24,262 bases of DNA from Thermoplasmata archaeon (GTDB lineage: Archaea; Thermoplasmatota; Thermoplasmata; Lutacidiplasmatales; UBA184): assembly GCA_030039715.1 (NCBI GenBank), contig JASHVA010000095.1, positions 1-24,262 of the forward strand, written 5' to 3'. This document shows, one piece after another, positions 14,730-21,774 of this stretch. The notes below the pieces were generated by a model. It was not told the DNA's origin and did no database searches. It was given only the letters and a program-made list of their open reading frames with translations. The position numbers and the translations under genes are program-made. The number at the start of each line of letters is the position of its first letter. Position 1 is the first letter of the stretch.

Positions 14730-15677
14730 TTACGACACCTTGCCCCGGCTCTTGAGCAGTTCCCACGCCTCGTCGCGGATCCGTTCGACGGAGAGTCCCC
14801 GGTGGTCCCAGAGCTCGGGCCCGGCGCCCGACTCCCCGAAGACGTCGGGAACGCCGACGCGCCGCACGGGCACGGGCTCGTTCTCGGCGGTCGTCGCCGC
14901 GACCAGCGCTCCGATCCCGGTGAGCACGGTGTGCTCCTCGAGCACGAGGAGGGCGCCGGTGTCGCGGGCGGCCCGGAGGACCGCCGGCTCGTCGAACGGC
15001 TTCACCGACGCGAAGTCGAGGACCCGGACCGAGAGGCCGACCCGCGAGAGGTCGTCGGCGGCGGCAAGGGCACGGTGGACGAGCGCCCCCACGGCGACGA
15101 TCGTGAGGTCGCTCCCGGCCCGTAGCTCCGCCGCGCGGCCGACGACGAACGACCCGTCCGTCACGGTCGGCAGCGGAACGCTCGAGAGCCGGAGGTACGC
15201 GGGGCCCGGCCGCTCGGCGAGCGCGAGCGTCGCGGCCCGGGCGCTCGGGGCGTCCGCCGGTACGACCACCGTCATGCCCGGGAGCCCCCGCAGGAGCCCG
15301 ACGTCCTCGAGCATCTGGACCGTGGCGCCGTCCGGCCCCGGCAGGAGACCGGAGGGGACGCCCACGATCTTCACGTTCGCGCCGTTGAAGCAGACGGACT
15401 GGCGTACGAAGTTGTACGCCTCGCCGGCCGCGAACACCGCGTTCGTGCCGACGAACGTCGTCCGGCCATCGAGCGAGAGCCCGGCCGCGATCGCCATGGT
15501 CGCCGCGTCGGTCACGCCGAGGTCGAAGGCCCGCTCGGGGTACTGCTCGGCAAACTGCCGCGTCCCCGTCGCCGCCGAAAGGTCCGCGTCCAGCACGACC
15601 AGCCGCGGGTCGCGCGCCCCGAGCTCGAGGAGGGCCGCGCCGTACGCGTCCCGCAGGCTCGCGACGCGTTCGGCCAT
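14730..15677 (-). CDS. Transketolase, C-terminal subunit (Pyr and C domains)
   Basis: Protein of 315 residues, the second half of a split archaeal transketolase that transfers two-carbon ketol groups with thiamine diphosphate. The pyrimidine-binding domain (about 1-165) includes LVVLDADLSAATGT and the FVGTNAVFAAGEAYNFVRQSVC region; the C domain (about 190-310) ends in VERIRDEAWELLK. The ThDP-activating Glu of the family normally sits in a G-[IV]-[AS]-E-[QA] motif. Here the sequence is DLGVTDAATM with Asp57 in that position. The start ATG at 15677 is 2 nt after the N-subunit stop, so the pair is translated together. Paired with unusual residues in the N subunit, altered specificity is possible. 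Confidence 0.9.
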   Translation of the reverse strand: MAERVASLRDAYGAALLELGARDPRLVVLDADLSAATGTRQFAEQYPERAFDLGVTDAATMAIAAGLSLDGRTTFVGTNAVFAAGEAYNFVRQSVCFNGANVKIVGVPSGLLPGPDGATVQMLEDVGLLRGLPGMTVVVPADAPSARAATLALAERPGPAYLRLSSVPLPTVTDGSFVVGRAAELRAGSDLTIVAVGALVHRALAAADDLSRVGLSVRVLDFASVKPFDEPAVLRAARDTGALLVLEEHTVLTGIGALVAATTAENEPVPVRRVGVPDVFGESGAGPELWDHRGLSVERIRDEAWELLKSRGKVS

Positions 15678-15679
15678 CG

Positions 15680-16534
15680 TCAGAGCCCCACCTCCGAGGG
15701 CGGCACGCCGAGCTCGAGCAGGGCGCGCTCCGCCTCGTCCTTCGTGGGGACGCGTCCGTGCCAGACGTGCGTGTTCTCCATGAACGAGACGCCCTTGCCT
15801 TTCACCGTGTACGCGACGAGCGCCGTGGGTCGGTCCGGATGCGCCCGGGCGGCGTCGAACGCGCGGAAGATCTCGGGAAAGTCGTGGCCGTCGAGCTCGA
15901 CCGGGGTCCAGCCGAAGGCCCGCAGCTTCTCGGGCAGCGGCTCGATCCCGAGGATCTCCTCGGTGGCTCCGTCCGACTGGAAGCGGTTCCGGTCGATGAC
16001 GACGACGAGCTCCCCGAGCTTGTGATGGGCCCCGGCGAGCAGTCCCTCCCACGTCGCCCCCGCCTGGCACTCCCCGTCTCCCACGAGGGCGTAGACCCGG
16101 GACGGTCGCCGGTCGAGCCGGGCGTCGAGGGCGAGCCCGACCGCGAGGCCGACCCCCTGGCCGAGCCCCCCGGTCGAAGCGTCGACACCGGGCAGGCGGA
16201 GCCGGTCCGGGTTTCCCTGGAGACGGCTCCCGTACCGTCGGTAGGTCGCGAGCTCCTCGCGCGGAAAGAACCCGCGTTGGCTCATCGCGGAGTAGAGGGC
16301 CGGAGCGGCGTGGCCCTTCGACAGGACGAGTCGGTCCCGGCCGGGGTCCTCCGGTCGTCGGGGGTCGACCCGCATCTCCCGAAAGAGGAGCGCCACGATC
16401 AGTTCGACCGCGGAGAGGCTGCCGCCGGGGTAGCCGCTCCCCGCCGAGTACGTCATCCGGACGATGTCGCGCCGCACCTCGCGCGCGGTCGCGCGCAGGC
16501 CCTCGACGACCTCGGCCGGGACGTCACCCGCCAT
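15680..16534 (-). CDS. Transketolase, N-terminal subunit (ThDP-binding domain)
   Basis: Protein of 284 residues with the diphosphate-binding PP domain of a split transketolase. Motifs seen are GGSLSAVELIVALLF (37-51), LSKGHAAPALYS (71-82), GVDASTGGLGQG (116-127), the ThDP motif GDGECQAGATWEG (152-164) with Asn183 closing it, and TVKGKGVSFMEN. Two normally invariant histidines are replaced: SGHPGG reads SGYPGG (Tyr35) and LQGHPD reads LQGNPD (Asn108), while the His of KGHA (His75) is kept. Both histidines contact the donor substrate in characterised transketolases. Start ATG at 16534, 25 nt after the endonuclease IV stop, so nfo-tktN-tktC-tal may be one transcript. Confidence 0.9.
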   Translation of the reverse strand: MAGDVPAEVVEGLRATAREVRRDIVRMTYSAGSGYPGGSLSAVELIVALLFREMRVDPRRPEDPGRDRLVLSKGHAAPALYSAMSQRGFFPREELATYRRYGSRLQGNPDRLRLPGVDASTGGLGQGVGLAVGLALDARLDRRPSRVYALVGDGECQAGATWEGLLAGAHHKLGELVVVIDRNRFQSDGATEEILGIEPLPEKLRAFGWTPVELDGHDFPEIFRAFDAARAHPDRPTALVAYTVKGKGVSFMENTHVWHGRVPTKDEAERALLELGVPPSEVGL

Positions 16535-16559
16535 CCGCGACGGCGCGAGACGGCCCGTT

Positions 16560-17477
16560 CTATTTGACGGTGGTGCGGGCGACGCGCGTCCGGCGGCCCG
16601 ACGGGACCCGGGCCGAGTCCGCGGGCGACTCCGCGACGGCGCGGAGGGTCGCGAGGTCCTCGGCGTAGCGCGAATAGCCGGTCTTCGGATCGAGCGGGGT
16701 CTCGAGATAACCGGGGACCTCCGACCAGCGCCGGTCCGTGAGCAGCGGCCGGAATCCGTCGCGGCCGATTTCGCCGTGCCCGATGTTCTCGTGGCGGTCC
16801 CGATGGGAACCGAGCGGGGCCTTCGCGTCGTTCAGGTGGAAGGCACGCACGGCGTCGAGCCCGATCGTGGCGCGGATGCGGTCGACGAGCGCCCCGTACC
16901 CCTCTTCGGTGCGGAAGTCGAAGCCGGCAGCGAAGAGGTGGCAGGTGTCGAGCGTGACCCCGAGGCGGTGCGGGGCGTGGACGGTCGAGAGCACGGAGGC
17001 GAGCTCCTCGAACGAGGCGCAGAGCGTCGTCCCCTGGCCGGCGGCGTTCTCGAGCAGCCATCGCGCGCGCCCCTCGGGGTGCTCGGCGAGGGCACCGGCG
17101 AGGCTCTCGGCGATGGTGCGCAGTCCGGCCTCCGCGCCCGATCCCAGGTGGGCCCCGGGATGGAAGATGAGGCCGTCGACCCCGAGGAACTCCGCGCGGG
17201 CCACCTCGTCCCGGAACGCCGCCCGGGAGCGGGCGAGCATCTCGGGTTTCGGGCTCGCGAGGTTCGCGAGGTAGCCGTGGTGCACCGCCGTGGCCCGGAC
17301 GTGGTGCTCCTGCACGGCGGCGCGGAACGACTCGGCCGCCGCGGGCGCGATCGGCGGACCGCTCCACATCTGGGGACTCTTCGAGAAGATCTGGAGCGCC
17401 TCCCCGCGGATCGCGACGAGCTCCTGCACCGCCTCGGGGAGCCCGGCGGCGATCCCGAGATGGGCGCCGAGGATCAT
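16560..17477 (-). CDS. nfo: Deoxyribonuclease IV (endonuclease IV, AP endonuclease)
   Basis: TIM-barrel enzyme of 305 residues that cuts DNA 5' of abasic sites in base excision repair. All nine metal ligands expected from the E. coli enzyme can be placed: His66, His106 (HPGAH), Glu143 (LENAAGQG), Asp177 and His180 (DTCH), His214 (HLNDAK), Asp227 and His229 (DRHENIG) and Glu259 (YLETP). The start ATG at 17477 has a TATA-like element on the minus strand about 30 nt upstream (17503-17510). About the last 30 residues are a basic, Ser/Arg-rich tail beyond the usual end. It lies just downstream of 5S rRNA, in the same direction. Confidence 0.94.
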   Translation of the reverse strand: MILGAHLGIAAGLPEAVQELVAIRGEALQIFSKSPQMWSGPPIAPAAAESFRAAVQEHHVRATAVHHGYLANLASPKPEMLARSRAAFRDEVARAEFLGVDGLIFHPGAHLGSGAEAGLRTIAESLAGALAEHPEGRARWLLENAAGQGTTLCASFEELASVLSTVHAPHRLGVTLDTCHLFAAGFDFRTEEGYGALVDRIRATIGLDAVRAFHLNDAKAPLGSHRDRHENIGHGEIGRDGFRPLLTDRRWSEVPGYLETPLDPKTGYSRYAEDLATLRAVAESPADSARVPSGRRTRVARTTVK

Positions 17478-17502
17478 CGAGGCGGGGACCGTGCGCCGCG
17501 AC

Positions 17503-17510
17503 TTAGCTTC
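17503..17510 (-). promoter_or_regulatory. Possible TATA box for nfo
   Basis: On the minus strand AGCTAAGT is centred about 30 nt before the ATG of nfo. It lies between the 3' end of 5S rRNA and nfo. Confidence 0.4.
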
Positions 17511-17531
17511 GCGGGACGGAAGAGGGGAGGA

Positions 17532-17654
17532 GGCTGACAGCTTTCCGCGTTTCCCGTAGGCTCGCGCACTTCAGTACCGCGCGGAACGCCAGCGGGCTTA
17601 ACTGCCGGGTTCGGAATGGGACCGGGTGTTTCCCCGCCGCTTTGGCCGTCAGCC
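17532..17654 (-). rRNA. rrf: 5S ribosomal RNA
   Basis: On the minus strand the RNA starts GGCTGACGGCC at 17654 and ends GCTGTCAGCC at 17532, and these ends pair to form helix I (GGCTGAC with GTCAGCC). Between them is the conserved archaeal 5S core: GGGGAAACACCCGG, then TCCCATTCCGAACCCGG and AGTTAAGCCC. Length is about 123 nt. No 16S or 23S gene lies in the window, so this is an unlinked 5S gene, as is known for Thermoplasma-type genomes. A box A on the minus strand (17674-17684) is 25 nt upstream of the 5' end. Confidence 0.95.
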
Positions 17655-17673
17655 GACCGGCGCGACGGGTGCC

Positions 17674-17684
17674 CGATATTTAAC
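17674..17684 (-). promoter_or_regulatory. TATA box of 5S rRNA, perhaps shared with the divergent aminopeptidase gene
   Basis: On the minus strand GGTTAAATATC is centred 25 nt before the 5S 5' end, an ideal place for an archaeal box A. Read on the plus strand (GATATTTAACC) it could also direct the aminopeptidase transcript, starting near 17705. No other TATA-like element is seen between the two genes. Confidence 0.65.
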
Positions 17685-17774
17685 CTTGATTCGGAGGCGG
17701 GAACGCCCCCGACGACCCGTCGAAAGGTTCAAACCGCCGCTTCGGTGCCCCGACCCTCGAGGCAGCCCGCGCAC

Positions 17775-20204
17775 GTGACGACGACCGACCCGCCGCAGAT
17801 TCCCGAGTACCGGCTCCAGCTGGACGTCGACTTCGCCGGGCTTCGGTGGACGGGCACGGAGAGCTTCGACCCGCCCGACGGGACCCGCGCGCTCGCGCTC
17901 GACGCGGACGGCCTCGAGATCCGCTCGGTCACCGTGGGCGGTCGTCCGGTCCGCTTCGAGGTCGACGCGGCGGCGCGTAAGCTCCGGCTCCCCGAGCTCC
18001 CGGCCGGAACGGTCGCGATCGAGTTCGCCGGAAAGGTCGACGAGACCGCACTCCTCGGATTCTACCGGTCCCGGCAGGGTTCGAAGTACCTGCTCACCAC
18101 GCAGTGCGAGCCGAACGGCACGCAGCGCATCTTCCCTTGCCTCGACCGGCCGGACCGGAAGAGTCGCGTGGCACTGACCCTGCGCACGGACCCGGGTCTC
18201 GACGTCGTCTCGAACATGCTCGAGGAGTCGACCGGCGAGGTCGACGGCCGCCGCGTCTGGCGGTTCCCTCCGACACCGAAGATGCCGCCGTACCTCTTCT
18301 TCCTCGCGATCGGCCACTTCGACCGCATCGAGGACGCGACCGACCGCGTCCGCTTCCGCGTCTTCGCCCCGCCGGGCCAGGGACCGGCGGCCCGGTTCGG
18401 CCTCGAGTCGGCCCGCCGGATCCTGCGCGCCTACGAGGAGTACTACGGGATCCCGTACCCCCTTCCGAAGCTCGACCTGATCGCCGTCGCCGAGGCCGGC
18501 TTCGGGGCGATGGAGAACTGGGGCGCGATCGCGTTCCGCGACGACCGGATCCTGGTGAGCGACCAGACGTCGTCGTTCGTGCGCCGTGAGGTCTTCGAGA
18601 CGATCGCGCACGAGATCGCGCACATGTGGTTCGGCAACCTCGTCACGCTCACCGACTGGACCGACATCTGGCTCAACGAGAGCCTCGCCTCCTTCCTCGA
18701 GACGAAGATCTCCGACCGCGTCGACCCGTCGCTCGACAGCCGCACCGACTTCTTCCTGCGGACCGCGGGGACGTTCGCCGCCTTCGAGGGGGATTCGCTC
18801 GACGCGACCCATCCGGTGCGGGCGCCCGTCGTCGGCCCGGACGAGGTGAGCCAGATCTTCGACGAGATCAGCTACGGGAAGGGCTCGAGCGTGCTCGCCA
18901 TGCTCGAGGCGTATCTGGGCGAGGAGCCGTTCCGGCGCGGGATCGCCGACTACCTCGCACGGCACGAGTACGCGAACGCCACGACCGCCGACCTCTGGCA
19001 GTCCCTCAGCCACGTCACGGGGGAGCGGGTCGGGCCGTTGATCGACCCGTGGCTCGACCGGCCCGGCGTCCCGTCGATCACCGCCCGGGCGACCCCGTCC
19101 GGTATCGAGCTCCACCAGGCGCGGTTCTCCTACCACGGGGCGGTCGACTCCCGGCCGTGGCCGATCCCGATGGCGGCGGACGTCGACGGCCGCGTCGAGC
19201 GGTTCCGGTTCGACACGGTGAGTCGGACCCTCCCCGCGCCTGCCGGTGCGACCGTCCACCTGAACCCCGGGGCGGTCGGGTTCTACCGGGTGCTCTACGA
19301 CGCGACCCTGCGCGAGCGTCTCCTGAAGTCGCTCCCCGGCCGGCCCGCCGAGGACCGCTGGACGTTCCTCGCCGACGCCTGGGCCTACCTCCTGGCGGGC
19401 GAGCTCGACTGGCCGGCGTTCTCCCGGTCGGTGCGCGTCCTCGGCCTGACGGGCGACCGGCTCGTCGCGGAGCTCCTCGGCCGGACGCTCGGTCCGCTCG
19501 CGATCTTCTTCCCCGAGAGCGGACCGGTCCAGGACCTCGCGCGCTGGTTCTTCAGCCACCAGTTCGCCCGGCTCGGCACCGAGCGGCGTCCCGGCGACTC
19601 GACCTCCGACGGCGTCCTCCGCGAGCGCATCACGTTCGGTTGGGTCCGGATCGACCCCGGATTCGCCCGCCAGCTCTCCGAGCTGTTCGTCGCGTGGGAC
19701 CGCGTGCAGCCGGACGTACGGCCCGCGGTCGCCGTCGCTCGAGCCCGGACCGAGGGGGCCTCGGGCTACCGCGAGCTCCGCCGCGCGATCCGCCCCGAGC
19801 TCCCCGAGGACGAGCGTCTCCCGCTCGAGCTCGCGCTCGCCTGGTCGACGGACGCCGAGCTCGTCCGGGAGACCCTCGAGCGCGCGACGGCCGGCGGAGT
19901 CAACCGGGGAATCGTCCCCGAGGTCATCCGCAACGCCGCGGCGAACCCGGCGGGCCGCGCGGTCCTCTGGCCGTGGCTCGTGCGCGAGCTGCCGCGCCTC
20001 GACGAACTCTTCCGGGGCGCGGGCCTCCTCTCGCGGACGCTCGAGATCACGCTCCCCGTCCTCGGCATCGGCCGCTCGGACGAGGTCCGGGCCTACTTCG
20101 CCTCGCACCCGTACCCGGAGGCCGACCGGGGGATCGCGAAGGGGCTCGAGCGGCTCTCCGTCCTCGAACGGATGGCCCCGGTGTTCGCCGCGCTGCGCGA
20201 CTAA
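17775..20204 (+). CDS. M1 family aminopeptidase, tricorn-interacting factor F2/F3-like
   Basis: Zinc aminopeptidase of about 809 residues that removes N-terminal residues from peptides. The N-terminal beta domain (about 10-190) is followed by a thermolysin-like domain with the exopeptidase motif GAMENWGAI (near 243-251) and zinc motif HEIAHMW (279-285) with the third ligand Glu302 in NESLA. HPVRAPVVGPDEVSQIFDEISYGKGSS follows, and a helical C-terminal domain (about 500-809) ends the protein. The sequence tracks Thermoplasma factors F2/F3 closely, including the final GIAKGLERLSVLERM. The open frame begins at 17616, but that start lies inside 5S rRNA. I chose the GTG at 17775 because IPEYRLQLDVDF just after it aligns with the start of F3; GTG 17745 is an alternative. 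Its stop overlaps that of the thioesterase gene. Confidence 0.93.
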   Translation: MTTTDPPQIPEYRLQLDVDFAGLRWTGTESFDPPDGTRALALDADGLEIRSVTVGGRPVRFEVDAAARKLRLPELPAGTVAIEFAGKVDETALLGFYRSRQGSKYLLTTQCEPNGTQRIFPCLDRPDRKSRVALTLRTDPGLDVVSNMLEESTGEVDGRRVWRFPPTPKMPPYLFFLAIGHFDRIEDATDRVRFRVFAPPGQGPAARFGLESARRILRAYEEYYGIPYPLPKLDLIAVAEAGFGAMENWGAIAFRDDRILVSDQTSSFVRREVFETIAHEIAHMWFGNLVTLTDWTDIWLNESLASFLETKISDRVDPSLDSRTDFFLRTAGTFAAFEGDSLDATHPVRAPVVGPDEVSQIFDEISYGKGSSVLAMLEAYLGEEPFRRGIADYLARHEYANATTADLWQSLSHVTGERVGPLIDPWLDRPGVPSITARATPSGIELHQARFSYHGAVDSRPWPIPMAADVDGRVERFRFDTVSRTLPAPAGATVHLNPGAVGFYRVLYDATLRERLLKSLPGRPAEDRWTFLADAWAYLLAGELDWPAFSRSVRVLGLTGDRLVAELLGRTLGPLAIFFPESGPVQDLARWFFSHQFARLGTERRPGDSTSDGVLRERITFGWVRIDPGFARQLSELFVAWDRVQPDVRPAVAVARARTEGASGYRELRRAIRPELPEDERLPLELALAWSTDAELVRETLERATAGGVNRGIVPEVIRNAAANPAGRAVLWPWLVRELPRLDELFRGAGLLSRTLEITLPVLGIGRSDEVRAYFASHPYPEADRGIAKGLERLSVLERMAPVFAALRD

Positions 20205-20695
20205 CGGGACCGGTGCCGTGCGGGCGGCGGGGGCGGCGAGCGGTCCTCCTCGGACCAGATGTACCAGGTCCCGCGCGCCTGACTGAACCGTCGGCCGTCG
20301 GTCCCGAGGAGGTTCCCCTCCGCGAAGGCGATGTGCCGGCCGCGTCGCAGGACCTCCCCCCGGGCGGTCAGGGTCTCCCCCTCGCGCGCCGCGCGCAGGA
20401 ACTCGACGTAGAGGCTCGTGGTCGCGGTGGTCTCCGTCTCGCTGAGGAGCGAGACGACCGCCGCGCCCATCGCCGTGTCGAGGATCGTCGCGTAGACCCC
20501 GCCGTGCACGACCCCGTTGATGTTCAGATGGCGCGGCTCGACCTTCCCCGTGACGGTGACGAAGCCGCGGCCGCTCGCCGCCGCGTCGACCCGAAAGCCG
20601 ACCTCCTGATGGAAGCCGCCGCGTCGGGCCGCCGCAAGGAGGTCCGGGAGAGGCCGCGTCGGGCGCGGCTCGGGCTCGGAGGCCGGATCCGCCAC
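20201..20695 (-). CDS. PaaI-like hotdog-fold thioesterase
   Basis: Protein of 164 residues that probably hydrolyses acyl-CoA thioesters. The family motif VEPRHLNINGVVHGGVYATILDTAMGAAV (about 53-81) has the HGG loop and the acidic Asp on the long helix. The segments TTTSLYVEFLRAAREGETLTARGEVLRRGRHIAFAEGNL form the following strands. The N-terminal 20 residues are Pro/Glu-rich and the C-terminus is Pro/Arg-rich, both likely disordered. The GTG start at 20695 has a TATA-like box 28 nt upstream (20719-20726) shared with the divergent decarboxylase gene. The hydrolysed acyl-CoA is unknown; nearby PaaA-like and enoyl-CoA hydratase genes suggest CoA-ester metabolism in the area. Confidence 0.87.
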   Translation of the reverse strand: MADPASEPEPRPTRPLPDLLAAARRGGFHQEVGFRVDAAASGRGFVTVTGKVEPRHLNINGVVHGGVYATILDTAMGAAVVSLLSETETTATTSLYVEFLRAAREGETLTARGEVLRRGRHIAFAEGNLLGTDGRRFSQARGTWYIWSEEDRSPPPPPARHRSR

Positions 20696-20718
20696 GGCGC
20701 GGGGACTTGGCCCGGGGG

Positions 20719-20726
20719 GATAAGTA
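20719..20726. promoter_or_regulatory. Shared divergent TATA box
   Basis: GATAAGTA (minus TACTTATC) is the only AT-rich element in the 59-bp gap. It is centred 28 nt before the thioesterase GTG and 32 nt before the ATG at 20755, so one box could serve both directions. Confidence 0.55.
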
Positions 20727-20754
20727 CTGCGCGCGGCCGTCCCGCGGCGTTCCG

Positions 20755-21774
20755 ATGGCGATCCGGCGCGGCCCCGCAGCGAGCTACGCCGCGCCCCCGA
20801 ACATCGCGCTCGTCAAGTACTGGGGGATCCGCGACCCCGAGCTCGGGCTCCCGTACAACTCGTCGCTCTCGGTCACGCTGGACCGGCTCCGCTCCCGTAC
20901 GACCGTCCGGTTCGACCCGGCGCTCGACGCGGACGAGGTCGAGCTGAACGGAGCGCCGGCGACCGGGGGGCCGCGGGACGGCGTCGTCCGATTCCTCGAC
21001 CGGGTGCGCGCGCTCGCCGGGCGCGACGAACGGGCCCACGTGCGCTCGGAGAACAACTTCCCGACGGCGAGCGGCCTCGCCTCGAGCGCGAGCGGGTTCG
21101 CCGCGCTCGCCGGCGCCGCGACGCGCGCCGCGGGCCTCGCGCTCTCGCACCGGGCGCTCTCGCAGCTCGCCCGGCTCGGCTCGGGGAGCGCGTCGCGCTC
21201 GATCTTCGGCGGGTTCGTCGAGTGGCGCGCCGGGGTCCGGCCCGACGGCCGCGACTGCTACGCCCGCTCGGTCTACCCCGCGCGGCACTGGCCGGCGCTC
21301 GTCGACCTCGTCGTCCTCGTGCGCGGCGCGCCGACGAAGGAGGTTCGCTCGAAGGACGCGATGCAGCAGACCGTCCGTACGAGCCCGGAGTACCGCCGGC
21401 GGCTTCGCGAAGTCCCGGGGCGACTACGACGCCTGCGGGCCGCGATCGGCGCGCGCGACCCCGCACGGTTCTTCCCGCTCGTGATGGAGGAGTGCGACAG
21501 CTTCCGGCTCGTCTGCGAGACGACGGTCCCCTCGCTCGATTACCTGACCGCGACCTCGCGGGCCGTCCTCGCCGAGGTGACGGCGATCAACCGGGCGGCG
21601 GGGCGCCCGGTCGCGGCGTACACGCACGACGCGGGGGCCCACGTTCACGTCTTCACCCTCCTCCGCGACCTGCCGACGGTGCGGCGACGCCTCGCGGCGA
21701 TCGGCGGGGTCGAGCGGACGCTCGTCGTTCGTCCGGGCCCCGGGGCCGGGCCGATCCGGGGAAGCGCGCGCTAG
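20755..21774 (+). CDS. mvaD: Diphosphomevalonate decarboxylase family protein (GHMP kinase fold)
   Basis: Protein of 339 residues of the mevalonate pathway for isoprenoid lipids. It has NIALVKYWGIRD (16-27), LPYNSSLSVTLD (32-43), ENNFPTASGLASSASGFAALA (about 99-119), GSGSASRSIFGGFVEW (142-157) and YTHDAGAHVHVF (289-300) with the catalytic Asp292. Lys21 corresponds to yeast Lys18, but the second Lys of the usual YWGKRD is Ile25, and the usual DAGPN reads DAGAH. The family also includes mevalonate-3-kinase and bisphosphomevalonate decarboxylase of Thermoplasma. The kept Asp argues for a decarboxylase, but which phosphorylated mevalonate is used cannot be settled. The ATG at 20755 is 32 nt after a TATA-like box. 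Its stop overlaps that of the PaaA-like gene through CTAG. Confidence 0.87.
   Translation: MAIRRGPAASYAAPPNIALVKYWGIRDPELGLPYNSSLSVTLDRLRSRTTVRFDPALDADEVELNGAPATGGPRDGVVRFLDRVRALAGRDERAHVRSENNFPTASGLASSASGFAALAGAATRAAGLALSHRALSQLARLGSGSASRSIFGGFVEWRAGVRPDGRDCYARSVYPARHWPALVDLVVLVRGAPTKEVRSKDAMQQTVRTSPEYRRRLREVPGRLRRLRAAIGARDPARFFPLVMEECDSFRLVCETTVPSLDYLTATSRAVLAEVTAINRAAGRPVAAYTHDAGAHVHVFTLLRDLPTVRRRLAAIGGVERTLVVRPGPGAGPIRGSAR

Noticed and set aside
17616..17774. Upstream extension of the aminopeptidase to an ATG at 17616
   Set aside because: This ATG lies inside 5S rRNA and before the likely promoter; similarity to F2/F3 begins after 17775.
17649..20108. Minus-strand open frame of about 819 codons
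   Set aside because: Antisense to the M1 aminopeptidase with its GAMENWG and HEIAH motifs; low-complexity charged product.
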